Part shown: piece after piece, positions 8,650-16,298 of the stretch
Layout of the letters: each line of letters opens with the position of its first letter
Numbering within the stretch: position 1 is the stretch's first letter
Assembly: GCF_001667315.1 (NCBI RefSeq)
Contig: NZ_LZHT01000123.1
Coordinates: 1-48,655 of the forward strand
Direction: 5' to 3'
Source: Mycobacterium sp. 852002-10029_SCH5224772
GTDB lineage: Bacteria > Actinomycetota > Actinomycetes > Mycobacteriales > Mycobacteriaceae
Length of the DNA: 48,655 nucleotides
Position numbers and translations under genes: made by a program
Notes under the pieces: model-generated
The model's input: the letters and a program-made list of their open reading frames with translations, nothing else
The model's database searches: none
Told to the model about the DNA's origin: nothing

Positions 8650-9248
8650 TCGCCGCGGTGCGCGGGGAGGTGCTCGAGGTGGCGCTCGATCATGTGGTGA
8701 TCGAGGCCGCGGGCGTCGGCTACCGGGTGAACGCGACACCGTCGACGCTGTCCACGCTGCGGACCGGGACGGAGGCGCGGCTGATCACCGCGATGATCGT
8801 CCGCGAGGATTCGATGACGCTGTACGGCTTCACCGACACCGACACCCGCGACCTGTTCCTGACCCTGCTGTCGGTGTCGGGCGTCGGGCCCCGGCTGGCG
8901 ATGGCGACGCTGGCCGTGCACGACGCCGGCGCGCTCCGTCAAGCGCTGCATGACAGCGATGTCGCCGCGCTGACCCGGGTGCCCGGGATCGGCAAACGCA
9001 GCGCCGAACGGATGGTCTTGGAGCTGCGCGACAAGGTGGGCGTCGCTGCGGCGGGCGGGGGCCCGACCGCCGGCGCCGCGCTGAACGGCCACGCGATCCG
9101 CGGGCCGGTGGTGGAGGCCCTGGTCGGCCTCGGCTTCGCCGTCAAGCAGGCCGAAGAAGCCACCGACAAGGTGCTGGCCGCCGAACAGGACGCGACCACC
9201 TCCGGCGCGCTGCGCGCGGCCCTGTCGCTGCTGGGCAAGTCGCGATGA
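8646..9248 (+). CDS. ruvA: Holliday junction branch migration protein RuvA
   Basis: This four-way-junction binding subunit recruits the RuvB motor. At 200 aa it has the N-terminal OB domain (MIAAVRGEV to LYGF), tandem helix-hairpin-helix motifs (LLSVSGVGPRLA and LTRVPGIGKRSA) and the C-terminal RuvB-binding helical domain after a short Gly/Ala linker. Its ATG overlaps the ruvC stop. Its stop lies in another ATGA, the first base of the tandem repeat preceding ruvB, suggesting that ruvB originally overlapped ruvA here before repeat insertion. Confidence 0.97.
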   Translation: MIAAVRGEVLEVALDHVVIEAAGVGYRVNATPSTLSTLRTGTEARLITAMIVREDSMTLYGFTDTDTRDLFLTLLSVSGVGPRLAMATLAVHDAGALRQALHDSDVAALTRVPGIGKRSAERMVLELRDKVGVAAAGGGPTAGAALNGHAIRGPVVEALVGLGFAVKQAEEATDKVLAAEQDATTSGALRAALSLLGKSR

Positions 9249-9350
9249 CCCGCGCCGGTGACGATGCAGAGCGCAGCGATGAGGAGGAGCGGCGCCGATG
9301 ACCCACGCCGGCGACGATGCAGAGCGCAGCGATGAGGAGGAGCGGCGCCG
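9245..9350 (+). repeat. MIRU-type tandem repeat, two 53-bp units
   Basis: Two near-identical 53-bp units (9245-9297 and 9298-9350) are followed by a third partial unit forming the first ~20 bases of ruvB. Each unit starts ATGACCC, includes GACGATGCAGAGCGCAGCGA and ends with GAGGAGGAG plus GCGGCGCCG. The core matches my memory of the M. tuberculosis MIRU sequence, which typically sits at ATGA stop/start overlaps. The second unit supplies the ruvB ribosome site. Unit length is not a multiple of three, so units shift frame. Confidence 0.88.
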
Positions 9351-10406
9351 ATGACCCACGCCGGCGACGACTGGTCCGACCGCGACGTCTCCGCCGCGCT
9401 GGCGCCCGGCGAAGGTGACATCGACGTCAGCCTGCGGCCGCGCACGCTGCGCGAATTCATCGGCCAGCCGCGGGTGCGCGAGCAGCTGCAGCTCGTCATC
9501 GAGGGGGCCAAAAACCGCGGCGGCACACCGGATCACATTCTGCTGTCCGGGCCGCCGGGGCTGGGCAAGACGTCGCTGGCCATGATCATCGCGGCCGAGC
9601 TCGGATCCTCGCTGCGGCTGACGTCCGGGCCCGCCCTGGAACGCGCCGGGGATCTGGCGGCGATGCTGTCCAATCTGGTCGAGCACGACGTGTTGTTCAT
9701 CGACGAGATCCACCGCATCGCGCGGCCCGCCGAGGAAATGCTCTACCTGGCGATGGAGGACTTCCGGGTGGACGTCGTGGTCGGCAAGGGGCCGGGTGCA
9801 ACGTCGATTCCCCTGGAGGTGGCGCCGTTCACCCTGGTCGGCGCGACCACCCGCTCGGGCGCGCTGACCGGCCCGCTGCGGGATCGATTCGGCTTCACCG
9901 CGCACATGGACTTCTACGAGCCCCCCGAGCTGGAGCGGGTGCTGGCCCGCTCCGCCGGAATTCTGGGCATCGAACTCGGCGCCGATGCGGCTGCGGAGAT
10001 CGCCCGTCGCTCGCGCGGCACGCCGCGGATCGCCAACCGGCTGTTGCGCCGGGTGCGGGACTTCGCCGAGGTGCGCGCCGACGGCGTGATCACCCGCGAC
10101 GTCGCCAAGGCCGCGCTGGCGGTCTACGACGTCGACGAACTGGGTCTGGACCGGCTGGACCGGGCGGTGCTCTCGGCGCTGACCCGCAGCTTCGGTGGCG
10201 GCCCGGTCGGGGTGTCGACGCTGGCTGTGGCGGTGGGCGAGGAGGCCACCACCGTCGAGGAAGTGTGTGAGCCGTTCCTGGTCCGCGCCGGCATGATGGC
10301 GCGGACACCGCGAGGCCGGGTGGCCACCGCCCAGGCCTGGACGCACCTGGGCATGGCGCCGCCGGCCGGGGCCGCCGGGCTCGGGCAGCCCGGCCTGTTC
10401 GAGTAA
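9351..10406 (+). CDS. ruvB: Holliday junction branch migration helicase RuvB
   Basis: This hexameric AAA+ motor pulls DNA through the RuvA-bound junction. At 351 aa it has Walker A GPPGLGKT at 67-74, Walker B DEIH at 118-121, sensor 1 GATTRSG at 164-170, and a C-terminal winged helix ending GQPGLFE. The ATG at 9351 is the third ATG of the tandem repeat and the one in frame with the conserved N-terminus. Its ribosome site GAGGAGGAG is repeat-derived. The N-terminal residues MTHAGDD are also encoded by repeat sequence, an unusual origin for a coding start. Confidence 0.97.
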   Translation: MTHAGDDWSDRDVSAALAPGEGDIDVSLRPRTLREFIGQPRVREQLQLVIEGAKNRGGTPDHILLSGPPGLGKTSLAMIIAAELGSSLRLTSGPALERAGDLAAMLSNLVEHDVLFIDEIHRIARPAEEMLYLAMEDFRVDVVVGKGPGATSIPLEVAPFTLVGATTRSGALTGPLRDRFGFTAHMDFYEPPELERVLARSAGILGIELGADAAAEIARRSRGTPRIANRLLRRVRDFAEVRADGVITRDVAKAALAVYDVDELGLDRLDRAVLSALTRSFGGGPVGVSTLAVAVGEEATTVEEVCEPFLVRAGMMARTPRGRVATAQAWTHLGMAPPAGAAGLGQPGLFE

Positions 10407-10435
10407 CCACAGCAAACAATCGGCCGGTCCCCATC

Positions 10436-10460
10436 GGGTTACTTTGCCGCGCCGTGGGTA
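10436..10460 (+). promoter_or_regulatory. SigF-like promoter upstream of first membrane paralog
   Basis: GGGTT (10436-10440), 15 bases, then GGGTA (10456-10460), 41 bases before the ATG, resembles the mycobacterial SigF consensus GGTTT-N15-17-GGGTA. The element is also an inverted repeat (GGTTAC...GTAACC). The paralog downstream has a similar arrangement. Confidence 0.6.
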
Positions 10461-10501
10461 ACCAACCTCACAGCAGCAACACCTCGTGAAGGAGACTGAC
10501 G

Positions 10502-11197
10502 ATGAGGAACAGGCGCCACGATGACGAACGCCCTCGCGCTCTGGACATGCCACGTACCCGCGGCGCGCTGACCGGGCTACTCCTGATTCTTTTGGGTGCT
10601 TGGGGCGCCTTGATCCCGTTCTTCGGACCCAACATCGACTGGGCATACGGCGCGGACCCGGCATGGACGTGGACCGCGGCCAAGGGCTGGCTGGAGGTCC
10701 TTCCTGGGGTGGCCGCGGCGGTGGGCGGCTTGCTGGTGCTCCTCTCCGGCAATCGCGCCAACGCCGTGCTCGGGGGCTGGCTGGCGGTCCTGGGCGGCGC
10801 CTGGTTCGTGGTGGGTCGCGCGTTCGCGCCGACGCTGGGTATCGGGGACGTCGGGCAACCGGCGGCGACCTCAACCGCAGCGGACCTGAAACGAGCCCTG
10901 CTCGAGATCACCTACTTCAGCGGTCTGGGTGCCCTGATCGTGTTCCTGGGCGGCGCGGCCGTGGCGCGCCTGGCGGTTCGGCATGCGCGCGACGTCGTGG
11001 CGACGCAACCGGCGCCCGTGGCAGAGGACGCGGTGCCTGCGGGCCAACCGGCCATGTACGACGAGACGGGCGGCCTGGCGCGGGCCCGGACGGACGCGGT
11101 GGCGGCCGAGCCGGAGCCTCGCGGGCGCACCGGGGGCGGCTTGTTCCGCCGGCGCACCGGCGGCGGCCTCTTCCGCCGGCATCACCACGCCGCTTAG
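10502..11197 (+). CDS. Membrane protein, paralog of the protein at 11879-12571
   Basis: This 231-aa protein has about four hydrophobic helices (roughly 22-42, 68-83, 86-106 and 137-160) and a long charged C-terminal tail of ~70 residues. The tail ends in a duplicated RTGGGLFRR and HHH. AAGGAG at 10489-10494 supports the ATG at 10502. The core (PRTRGALTGLLLILLGAWGA, WLAVLGGAWFVVG, ITYFSGLGALI) is shared with the gene at 11879. No function is known. In M. tuberculosis I recall a PE_PGRS gene in this slot, so this looks lineage-specific. Confidence 0.82.
   Translation: MRNRRHDDERPRALDMPRTRGALTGLLLILLGAWGALIPFFGPNIDWAYGADPAWTWTAAKGWLEVLPGVAAAVGGLLVLLSGNRANAVLGGWLAVLGGAWFVVGRAFAPTLGIGDVGQPAATSTAADLKRALLEITYFSGLGALIVFLGGAAVARLAVRHARDVVATQPAPVAEDAVPAGQPAMYDETGGLARARTDAVAAEPEPRGRTGGGLFRRRTGGGLFRRHHHAA
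11126..11179 (+). repeat. 27-bp in-frame tandem duplication in the paralog's tail
   Basis: Two 27-bp units (11126-11152 and 11153-11179) differ at a few bases and each encode RTGGGLFRR. The duplication keeps frame and doubles a basic, glycine-rich C-terminal motif. Confidence 0.8.
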
Positions 11198-11216
11198 CCG
11201 AGAACCGACAACCCGA

Positions 11217-11249
11217 AAGGCGCCGGTAGCCCTGGGCTATCGGCGCCTT
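11217..11249. terminator. Hairpin terminator after the first membrane paralog
   Basis: Fifteen-base arms (11217-11231 and 11235-11249) pair with one G:T wobble around a 3-base loop. It lies 20 bp past the stop codon and no T-tract follows. This type of tail-less hairpin is common in mycobacteria. Confidence 0.75.
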
Positions 11250-11361
11250 CGCCGGGGTGGCCCGGGCACCCGCCGGTCGGTAAAGTTCACCGGCGCCAAG
11301 GCATGGACCGGGCAGACCGGGCGCCCCGACCGCGCAGGCCTCGCCCGGCGAGGAGGACGCG

Positions 11362-11745
11362 ATGATCACGACCGCACTGGTGTTCGCCGCGCTGGCGGCG
11401 TTACTGCACGTCTACATCTTCGTGATGGAATCGTTGACCTGGACCTCGCCGCGCACCCGCGCCACCTTCGGCACCACCGCCGAGGAAGCCGAAACCACCA
11501 CGCTGCTCGCCTTCAACCAAGGCTTCTACAACTTGTTCCTGGCCATCGTCACCGGCATCGGCATCGCCGCAATTGCTTTGGGGCACAGGGGCGTTGGGGC
11601 GGCACTCATTTTCGCCGGCGTCGGATCGATGGCCGCGGCCGCGGTGGTGCTGCTGGTGTCCGCGCCCGACAAGGCGCGCGCGGCGCTCACCCAGGGCACC
11701 TTCCCGGCGATGGCGATCGTGCTGTTGTTGCTGGGCCTTCAGTAG
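11362..11745 (+). CDS. DUF1304 family membrane protein
   Basis: This 127-aa, four-helix membrane protein matches DUF1304: LLHVYIFVMESLTW in helix 1, FNQGFYNLFLAI in helix 2, then two more helices with the C-terminus ending in LLLLGLQ. A GAGGAGGA site lies just before the ATG at 11362. Family function is unknown. It sits between two paralogous membrane genes but has its own upstream terminator at 11217, so co-transcription with the first is doubtful. Confidence 0.87.
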   Translation: MITTALVFAALAALLHVYIFVMESLTWTSPRTRATFGTTAEEAETTTLLAFNQGFYNLFLAIVTGIGIAAIALGHRGVGAALIFAGVGSMAAAAVVLLVSAPDKARAALTQGTFPAMAIVLLLLGLQ

Positions 11746-11806
11746 TAACACCAGTCTCACCAGCCTCAATAATCACGGCCAGCGGTTGGCTTTCGTTTTG
11801 CCGCGT

Positions 11807-11832
11807 GGGTTACTAGTAGAAGTCGCCGGGTA
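11807..11832 (+). promoter_or_regulatory. SigF-like promoter upstream of second membrane paralog
   Basis: GGGTT (11807-11811), 16 bases, then GGGTA (11828-11832), 46 bases before the ATG at 11879, is close to the mycobacterial SigF consensus. A second possible pairing (GGTTG at 11784 with GGGTT at 11807) aligns better with the upstream paralog's promoter, so the exact start is uncertain. Confidence 0.62.
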
Positions 11833-11878
11833 CCCATCTCGAGCCGGAAATAGGCCCGGTATTCAACGAGGGGATGTC

Positions 11879-12571
11879 ATGAAATACGCAGAAGACGGCC
11901 GAACCCGCGGGCTGAGCATGCCGCGCTCGCGAGGCGCGGTCAGCGGATTGCTCCTGGTCATTCTGGGAGCCTGGGGGGCGTTGATACCGTTTGTCGGTCC
12001 ACACTTCAACTTCGCCTACACGCCGGACCGAAACTGGGCATGGAGTTCGGCCCGCGGCTGGCTGGAAGTCGCACCGGGAGCGGCCACCGCGCTAGGCGGC
12101 CTACTTTTGATCGTGGCCGGCAACCGCGTCGCCGCGATGCTCGGCGGGTGGCTGGCCGTGCTGGCCGGGGCCTGGTTCGTCGTGGGTGGCGAGGTCGCGC
12201 CGCTGCTGGGCATTGGCTCAGCCGGCGACCCGATCGCCGCAACCGACCGCAAGCGCGCGGTGCTCGAGGTCACCTATTTCTCGGGCCTGGGTGCACTGAT
12301 CATCTTCGTGGGGGGTGTCGTGTTGGCCCGCACCGCCGCGCGCCTGGCGCGCGACGTGGCGCCGTTGGCGCCGGCAGCCTCGGGAGCACCGGCCGTCGAG
12401 CCGTATCGGGATTCGGTGTACGAGCAGCCGGCCGAGGTCTCCTCGGGTGCGCTGACCAAGCCGCGCACGTCGTCTGACCCCGAACCAAAGCGGGGATGGC
12501 GCCGCCAGCGGGCAGGTTCGGGGTCAGGGGGCAACGCCGCGTACTTGCGTTGGCCGCACCCGCAGCAGTAG
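11879..12571 (+). CDS. Membrane protein, paralog of the protein at 10502-11197
   Basis: This 230-aa protein has four hydrophobic helices and a ~70-residue hydrophilic tail, collinear with the 10502 gene: PRSRGAVSGLLLVILGAWGA, GGWLAVLAGAWFVVGG, VTYFSGLGALIIF. The tail differs from its paralog's: it is Pro/Glu/Arg-rich and lacks the RTGGGLFRR repeat. The ATG at 11879 has GAGGGG at 11868-11873. It is probably driven from the SigF-like promoter at 11807-11832 and ends before a perfect 20-bp hairpin. Its function is unknown; a stationary-phase or envelope-stress role is a guess from the promoter. Confidence 0.82.
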   Translation: MKYAEDGRTRGLSMPRSRGAVSGLLLVILGAWGALIPFVGPHFNFAYTPDRNWAWSSARGWLEVAPGAATALGGLLLIVAGNRVAAMLGGWLAVLAGAWFVVGGEVAPLLGIGSAGDPIAATDRKRAVLEVTYFSGLGALIIFVGGVVLARTAARLARDVAPLAPAASGAPAVEPYRDSVYEQPAEVSSGALTKPRTSSDPEPKRGWRRQRAGSGSGGNAAYLRWPHPQQ

Positions 12572-12581
12572 TCAGCACACC

Positions 12582-12627
12582 AACAACAAGTCGCCCAGCC
12601 CCAAAAAGGGCTGGGCGACTTGTTGTT
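12582..12627. terminator. Perfect 20-bp hairpin between convergent genes
   Basis: Left arm 12582-12601 and right arm 12608-12627 are perfect complements around a six-base A-rich loop. The outer stem is AAC/GTT-rich, giving a T/G-rich tail on the plus strand. It sits 10 bp after the membrane gene stop and 9 bp before the car stop, so it should terminate both. Confidence 0.9.
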
Positions 12628-12636
12628 TGACTGAAC

Positions 12637-15600
12637 TCAGAGCAGTCCGAGTAACTCCAGGTTAGTGATGTACTTGACGATCACCGGTGCCGACACATGC
12701 GGGATGTCTTTGTCAGGGCCGATTTTCGCTTCCTGCACCGCCGCACGGAACCGGTCGGTCGGTGCCATTGACCCGTTGATCGGCGTGTCCGGTGTCTGGT
12801 AGTTGTGCAGCAGCGGCAGCAGCGAGTACTGACGCTGCCGGTCCGGCAGGGCCCGCAGCGACGTCTCGAACCGCCGCAGCCACTCGGAGTAATCGGCGAT
12901 GCGCTCGATCGAATACCCGGCCTCGACCAGCCAATCGATGTACTCGTCCAGGCCGATGCCGTCGTCGTACGGGTTCATCACGTGGTACGTCTGGAATCCG
13001 GTGTCGCTGTCCAGGATTCGGGTCCCCAGCGTCGAGATCGCCGCGGCGATGAACTCGACCGGCAGGCCGTCGTAGTGCGACCGCTGCCGGTTGCCGTCGG
13101 CGTCGAGCTCGTAGAACGAACCGGGCGCGATGCCGGTGGCGACCACGCTCAGCATCAGCCGGGTGAACATGTCCGGGAGGTTGAGCTGTCCGGCATAGGT
13201 GGTGTCGGCCAGGATCATGTCGCAGCGGAACACCGAGACCGGCAGGCCGCACAGGTCGTGCGCCTCACGCAGCAACACCTCGCCGGCCCACTTGCTGTTG
13301 CCGTAGCCGTTGGCGTAGTTGTCGTTGATCTCGCGGGTCGCGCTGATCGTCCGGACGTCGACGTCCTCGACGAACGTGCCCGGCCGGATCTGGTCACCGA
13401 CGCCGATCGTCGACACGTACGTGTACGGCTTTTGCTTGGACGTCAACGCGATTCGGATCAGCTCCGCGGTGCCCACGGCGTTCGGCCCGAACAGCTCGCT
13501 GTACGGCAGCACGTGGTTGACCAGCGCGGCGGGGTCGACGATGACGTCGACGGTGTCGGCCAGTCGCTGCCAGGTCGCGTCGTCCAGGCCGAGGTTGGCC
13601 TCACCCTTGTCGCCCGCGATGACCTCCAGGTGGTCGGCAGCCAGCTGCTGGTAGTGCGCCAGCAGTGTGGGGTCGCCGCTGTCGAAGGTCTTGTCCAGAC
13701 GACTCCTCGCCTCTTCATCTGTGCGGGCCCGCACCAGGGCGATGACCTTGCCGTCCACCATGTCCATGCGCTCGAGCCACTCCAGCGCCAGGTAGCGGCC
13801 CAAAAAGCCGGTGGCGCCGGTCAACAGCACCGTGCGCACCTCGGTGGCCGGCTTGGGCAGGCTCGGCGCGGCGGCCAGGGTCGCCTCGTCGAGGAACTTG
13901 TCCAGCGTGAGGTCGCTGGCGCGCACCGTCGTTGCGCCGCGCCCGTGCACGGCGGCGAACGTCGGTCGCTTGGAGCCCTGCCGTTCGGCCTCGATGTAGC
14001 CGGCGATGGCCGCCAGGTCGTTGGCCGGGCTGACGATGACACCCACCGGCACGTCGACGTCGAAGATCTCGCGCAACAGATTGCCGAAGGTCAACGCCGA
14101 CAACGAGTCTCCACCCAGATCGGTGAAATGGGCGTCACCGGCCAGGTCGCGGGTCGAGGTCCCCAGCATGGCGGCCGCGGCCCGGCTCACGGTCTGCAGC
14201 ACCGGCGCGTCGGCCCCGCTGCGACGCAGTTCGGCCAACTCGTTGGCCTGTCCGGCGGCCAGGTCGGCGTAGATCTGCTCGAGCTGTTCCCCGTAGTGCG
14301 CCTTGAGCTTTGGCCACGCCAGCTTGCGGATCCCGGTCAGCAGGCCGTTTTCCAGAGTGAACGGCGTGGTCTCGATGATGAAGTCGCGAGGCACCTCGTA
14401 GGACTGCAGGCCGGTCTCCTTCGCGACATGCTGCAGCGAGTCGGCGATCTTCGGCTTGAGCGAGTCAAGATCGTTGTCCGCCAAGGCTTCTTCGGTCGGC
14501 ACGATGACCGCCAGCAGGTAGGGCTGCGCGCTGTTGCCGTAGACGTAGATCTGGCGGATCAGCGGGCTGTTGCCGAACAACGCCTCCAGCTTCGCCAGGG
14601 TCACGAACTCGCCCTGCGCGAGCTTGAGCACGTTGTTGCGGCGGTCGACGTACACGAGCCGGTCCGGGGCGATCTCGGCGAACACGTCACCGGTGCGGTA
14701 GTAGCCGTCGTCGTCGAAGACGTTGGCGGTGGTCTCGGCGCGCTTGTAGTAGCCGGGAAACATGTTCTCGGTCCGCAGTAGCAGTTCACCGCGCGGATGC
14801 GGGCGGTCGGTGCTGAAGTAGCCCAGATCCGGAACGTCGACCAGCTTGTAATCGATGACCGGCGGACGCTGAATTTCCCCGTCGAACAACACCATTCCGG
14901 CCTCGGTGGAGCCGTAGCCGTCCAACAGGTGCATCTGCAGCAGCGACTCGGCCCACTTCTTCAGCTCCGGCGAGGTGGGTGCGGAGCCCGTCATCGCGAA
15001 GATGAATCGCCCGCCCAGCAGGTACTGGCGCTGTTCGGCCAGCACCTCCTTCTCAATGGCCTCGCGGCCGGCGCGATCTCCGCCATCGGCCAGCCGCCGC
15101 TCGACCTGGCGCTGGAATTCGCCGAACAGCGTCTCCCAGATGCGGGGGACGAAGTTCATCTCGGTGGGCCGCACCAACTCGAGGTCCTCGAGCAGGGTGG
15201 ACAGGTCGCTGCGGGCGGCGAAGTAGGCGGTGCCGCCATTGCCCAACGTGCCGTAGAGGATTCCGCGCCCCATGACGTGGCTCATCGGCATGAAATTGAG
15301 GGTGATCGACGCGGCGCTCTCGCCGAACCAGTTCTTGCTGCCGCGCCGCCACATCTTGCCGACGTTGCTCTGCGGGTACATCGCGCCCTTGGGGGCGCCG
15401 GTGCTGCCGGAGGTGTAGATCAGCAGGGCCAGTGAGTCCTCGTCGCTTTCCTGCTCCGCAACGGCCGGCAGCTCCTTGCCGTGCTGCAGCACGTCGGCGA
15501 GTGTCTCGACCACGACGCCGGCGTCGGCCAACCGCGCGGCGGCGCTTTCCACGGCCTCGCGCTGGTCGTCGACCTGGGGGTGGTAGTCGAACACGACGAG

Positions 15601-16158
15601 CTTGGCGGGCAGGTGGTCGCCGCTGAGGATCAACTCCACGGCGTCGGGCAGTTGGTTGACGCTCGAGGCGATCAGGCTGGGCTCGGTCTCGGCGACGATC
15701 GGCTGCAGCGACGAGGTCGCCGCGCTGGTCTGCAGCGGCACCGACACGGCGCCGATGGTGCCCAGCGCGATGTCGATGGTGGCGTAGTCGACGCTGTTGA
15801 AGCCGAGCACGCAGACGCGATCGCCGGGGTGCACCGAGTCACTGGCCCAGGCGCGGCCGAGGGCCGAAACTCGTTCGCCGAGTTCGCCATACGTCACGGT
15901 CTCGAAGCGGGGGAGCAACTCGGCCGACGTCCGTCCGGTTCTGGCGTCGGTGACGAACTCCACGACGCGCTGCGCCAGCGCCGGCCGGTCGGCATAGCCG
16001 TCCAGCACGGTCCGGATGATCTGCGGCAGTCGCAGCCCGGGCTGTTCGGTGGCGGCGGTGATCGACGGGTCGGGTTGGGCGGCGGCGAACTGGGGGTCGT
16101 TGGCGATGAGTTCCTCGATGCGACGGTCGAGGTGTTCGTCATGGATGGCAGTCGACAT
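12637..16158 (-). CDS. car: Carboxylic acid reductase (adenylation-thiolation-reductase)
   Basis: This 1173-aa multidomain enzyme reduces carboxylic acids to aldehydes using ATP and NADPH. The adenylation domain (about 1-640) carries YTSGSTGAPKGAMYP at 248-262. The carrier domain carries GGDSLSA with phosphopantetheinyl Ser685. The reductase domain starts around 745 with the nucleotide-binding GATGFLG at 781-787 and the catalytic YGNSK (Tyr952, Lys956). The ATG at 16158 (MSTAIHDEHLDRR) gives the length of characterised mycobacterial/Nocardia CARs; an upstream in-frame start would add 19 unconserved residues. It is the fadD9 equivalent. It needs a phosphopantetheinyl transferase, which is not in this window. 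gabT lies upstream on the same strand. Confidence 0.95.
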   Translation of the reverse strand: MSTAIHDEHLDRRIEELIANDPQFAAAQPDPSITAATEQPGLRLPQIIRTVLDGYADRPALAQRVVEFVTDARTGRTSAELLPRFETVTYGELGERVSALGRAWASDSVHPGDRVCVLGFNSVDYATIDIALGTIGAVSVPLQTSAATSSLQPIVAETEPSLIASSVNQLPDAVELILSGDHLPAKLVVFDYHPQVDDQREAVESAAARLADAGVVVETLADVLQHGKELPAVAEQESDEDSLALLIYTSGSTGAPKGAMYPQSNVGKMWRRGSKNWFGESAASITLNFMPMSHVMGRGILYGTLGNGGTAYFAARSDLSTLLEDLELVRPTEMNFVPRIWETLFGEFQRQVERRLADGGDRAGREAIEKEVLAEQRQYLLGGRFIFAMTGSAPTSPELKKWAESLLQMHLLDGYGSTEAGMVLFDGEIQRPPVIDYKLVDVPDLGYFSTDRPHPRGELLLRTENMFPGYYKRAETTANVFDDDGYYRTGDVFAEIAPDRLVYVDRRNNVLKLAQGEFVTLAKLEALFGNSPLIRQIYVYGNSAQPYLLAVIVPTEEALADNDLDSLKPKIADSLQHVAKETGLQSYEVPRDFIIETTPFTLENGLLTGIRKLAWPKLKAHYGEQLEQIYADLAAGQANELAELRRSGADAPVLQTVSRAAAAMLGTSTRDLAGDAHFTDLGGDSLSALTFGNLLREIFDVDVPVGVIVSPANDLAAIAGYIEAERQGSKRPTFAAVHGRGATTVRASDLTLDKFLDEATLAAAPSLPKPATEVRTVLLTGATGFLGRYLALEWLERMDMVDGKVIALVRARTDEEARSRLDKTFDSGDPTLLAHYQQLAADHLEVIAGDKGEANLGLDDATWQRLADTVDVIVDPAALVNHVLPYSELFGPNAVGTAELIRIALTSKQKPYTYVSTIGVGDQIRPGTFVEDVDVRTISATREINDNYANGYGNSKWAGEVLLREAHDLCGLPVSVFRCDMILADTTYAGQLNLPDMFTRLMLSVVATGIAPGSFYELDADGNRQRSHYDGLPVEFIAAAISTLGTRILDSDTGFQTYHVMNPYDDGIGLDEYIDWLVEAGYSIERIADYSEWLRRFETSLRALPDRQRQYSLLPLLHNYQTPDTPINGSMAPTDRFRAAVQEAKIGPDKDIPHVSAPVIVKYITNLELLGLL

Positions 16159-16221
16159 AAACACGTCCCTTGCGAATGAAAGATAGCGGGTCAATAGGCG
16201 CGTCGGCGCTGACACATAGAA

Positions 16222-16238
16222 CGTTAGCTAAAGTAACG
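16222..16238. promoter_or_regulatory. Candidate operator upstream of car
   Basis: CGTTA (16222-16226), seven bases, TAACG (16234-16238) forms a small AT-rich dyad about 65 bp before the car start, within a GC-rich region. It could be a repressor site for car. Short arms keep confidence low. Confidence 0.35.
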
Positions 16239-16298
16239 GTATTCCACCATGATACCGCCCCGGGCGTGCCTGTGACATTGCCCACGAGGACCGGTTTC

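Noticed and set aside
9245..9350. Possible CRISPR-like array between ruvA and ruvB
   Set aside because: Only two contiguous units with no spacers; content matches MIRU-type repeats.
8547..10874. 775-codon minus-strand open frame across ruvA-ruvB
   Set aside because: Mirror of conserved ruv genes; composition is typical of shadow frames and it contains no domain.
12805..14781. 658-codon plus-strand open frame within car
   Set aside because: Antisense to the CAR reductase and carrier domains; no family match and no plausible ribosome site.
16159..16298. Possible small gene or RNA between gabT and car
   Set aside because: No open frame with a ribosome site and no stable hairpin beyond a short dyad; treated as promoter region.
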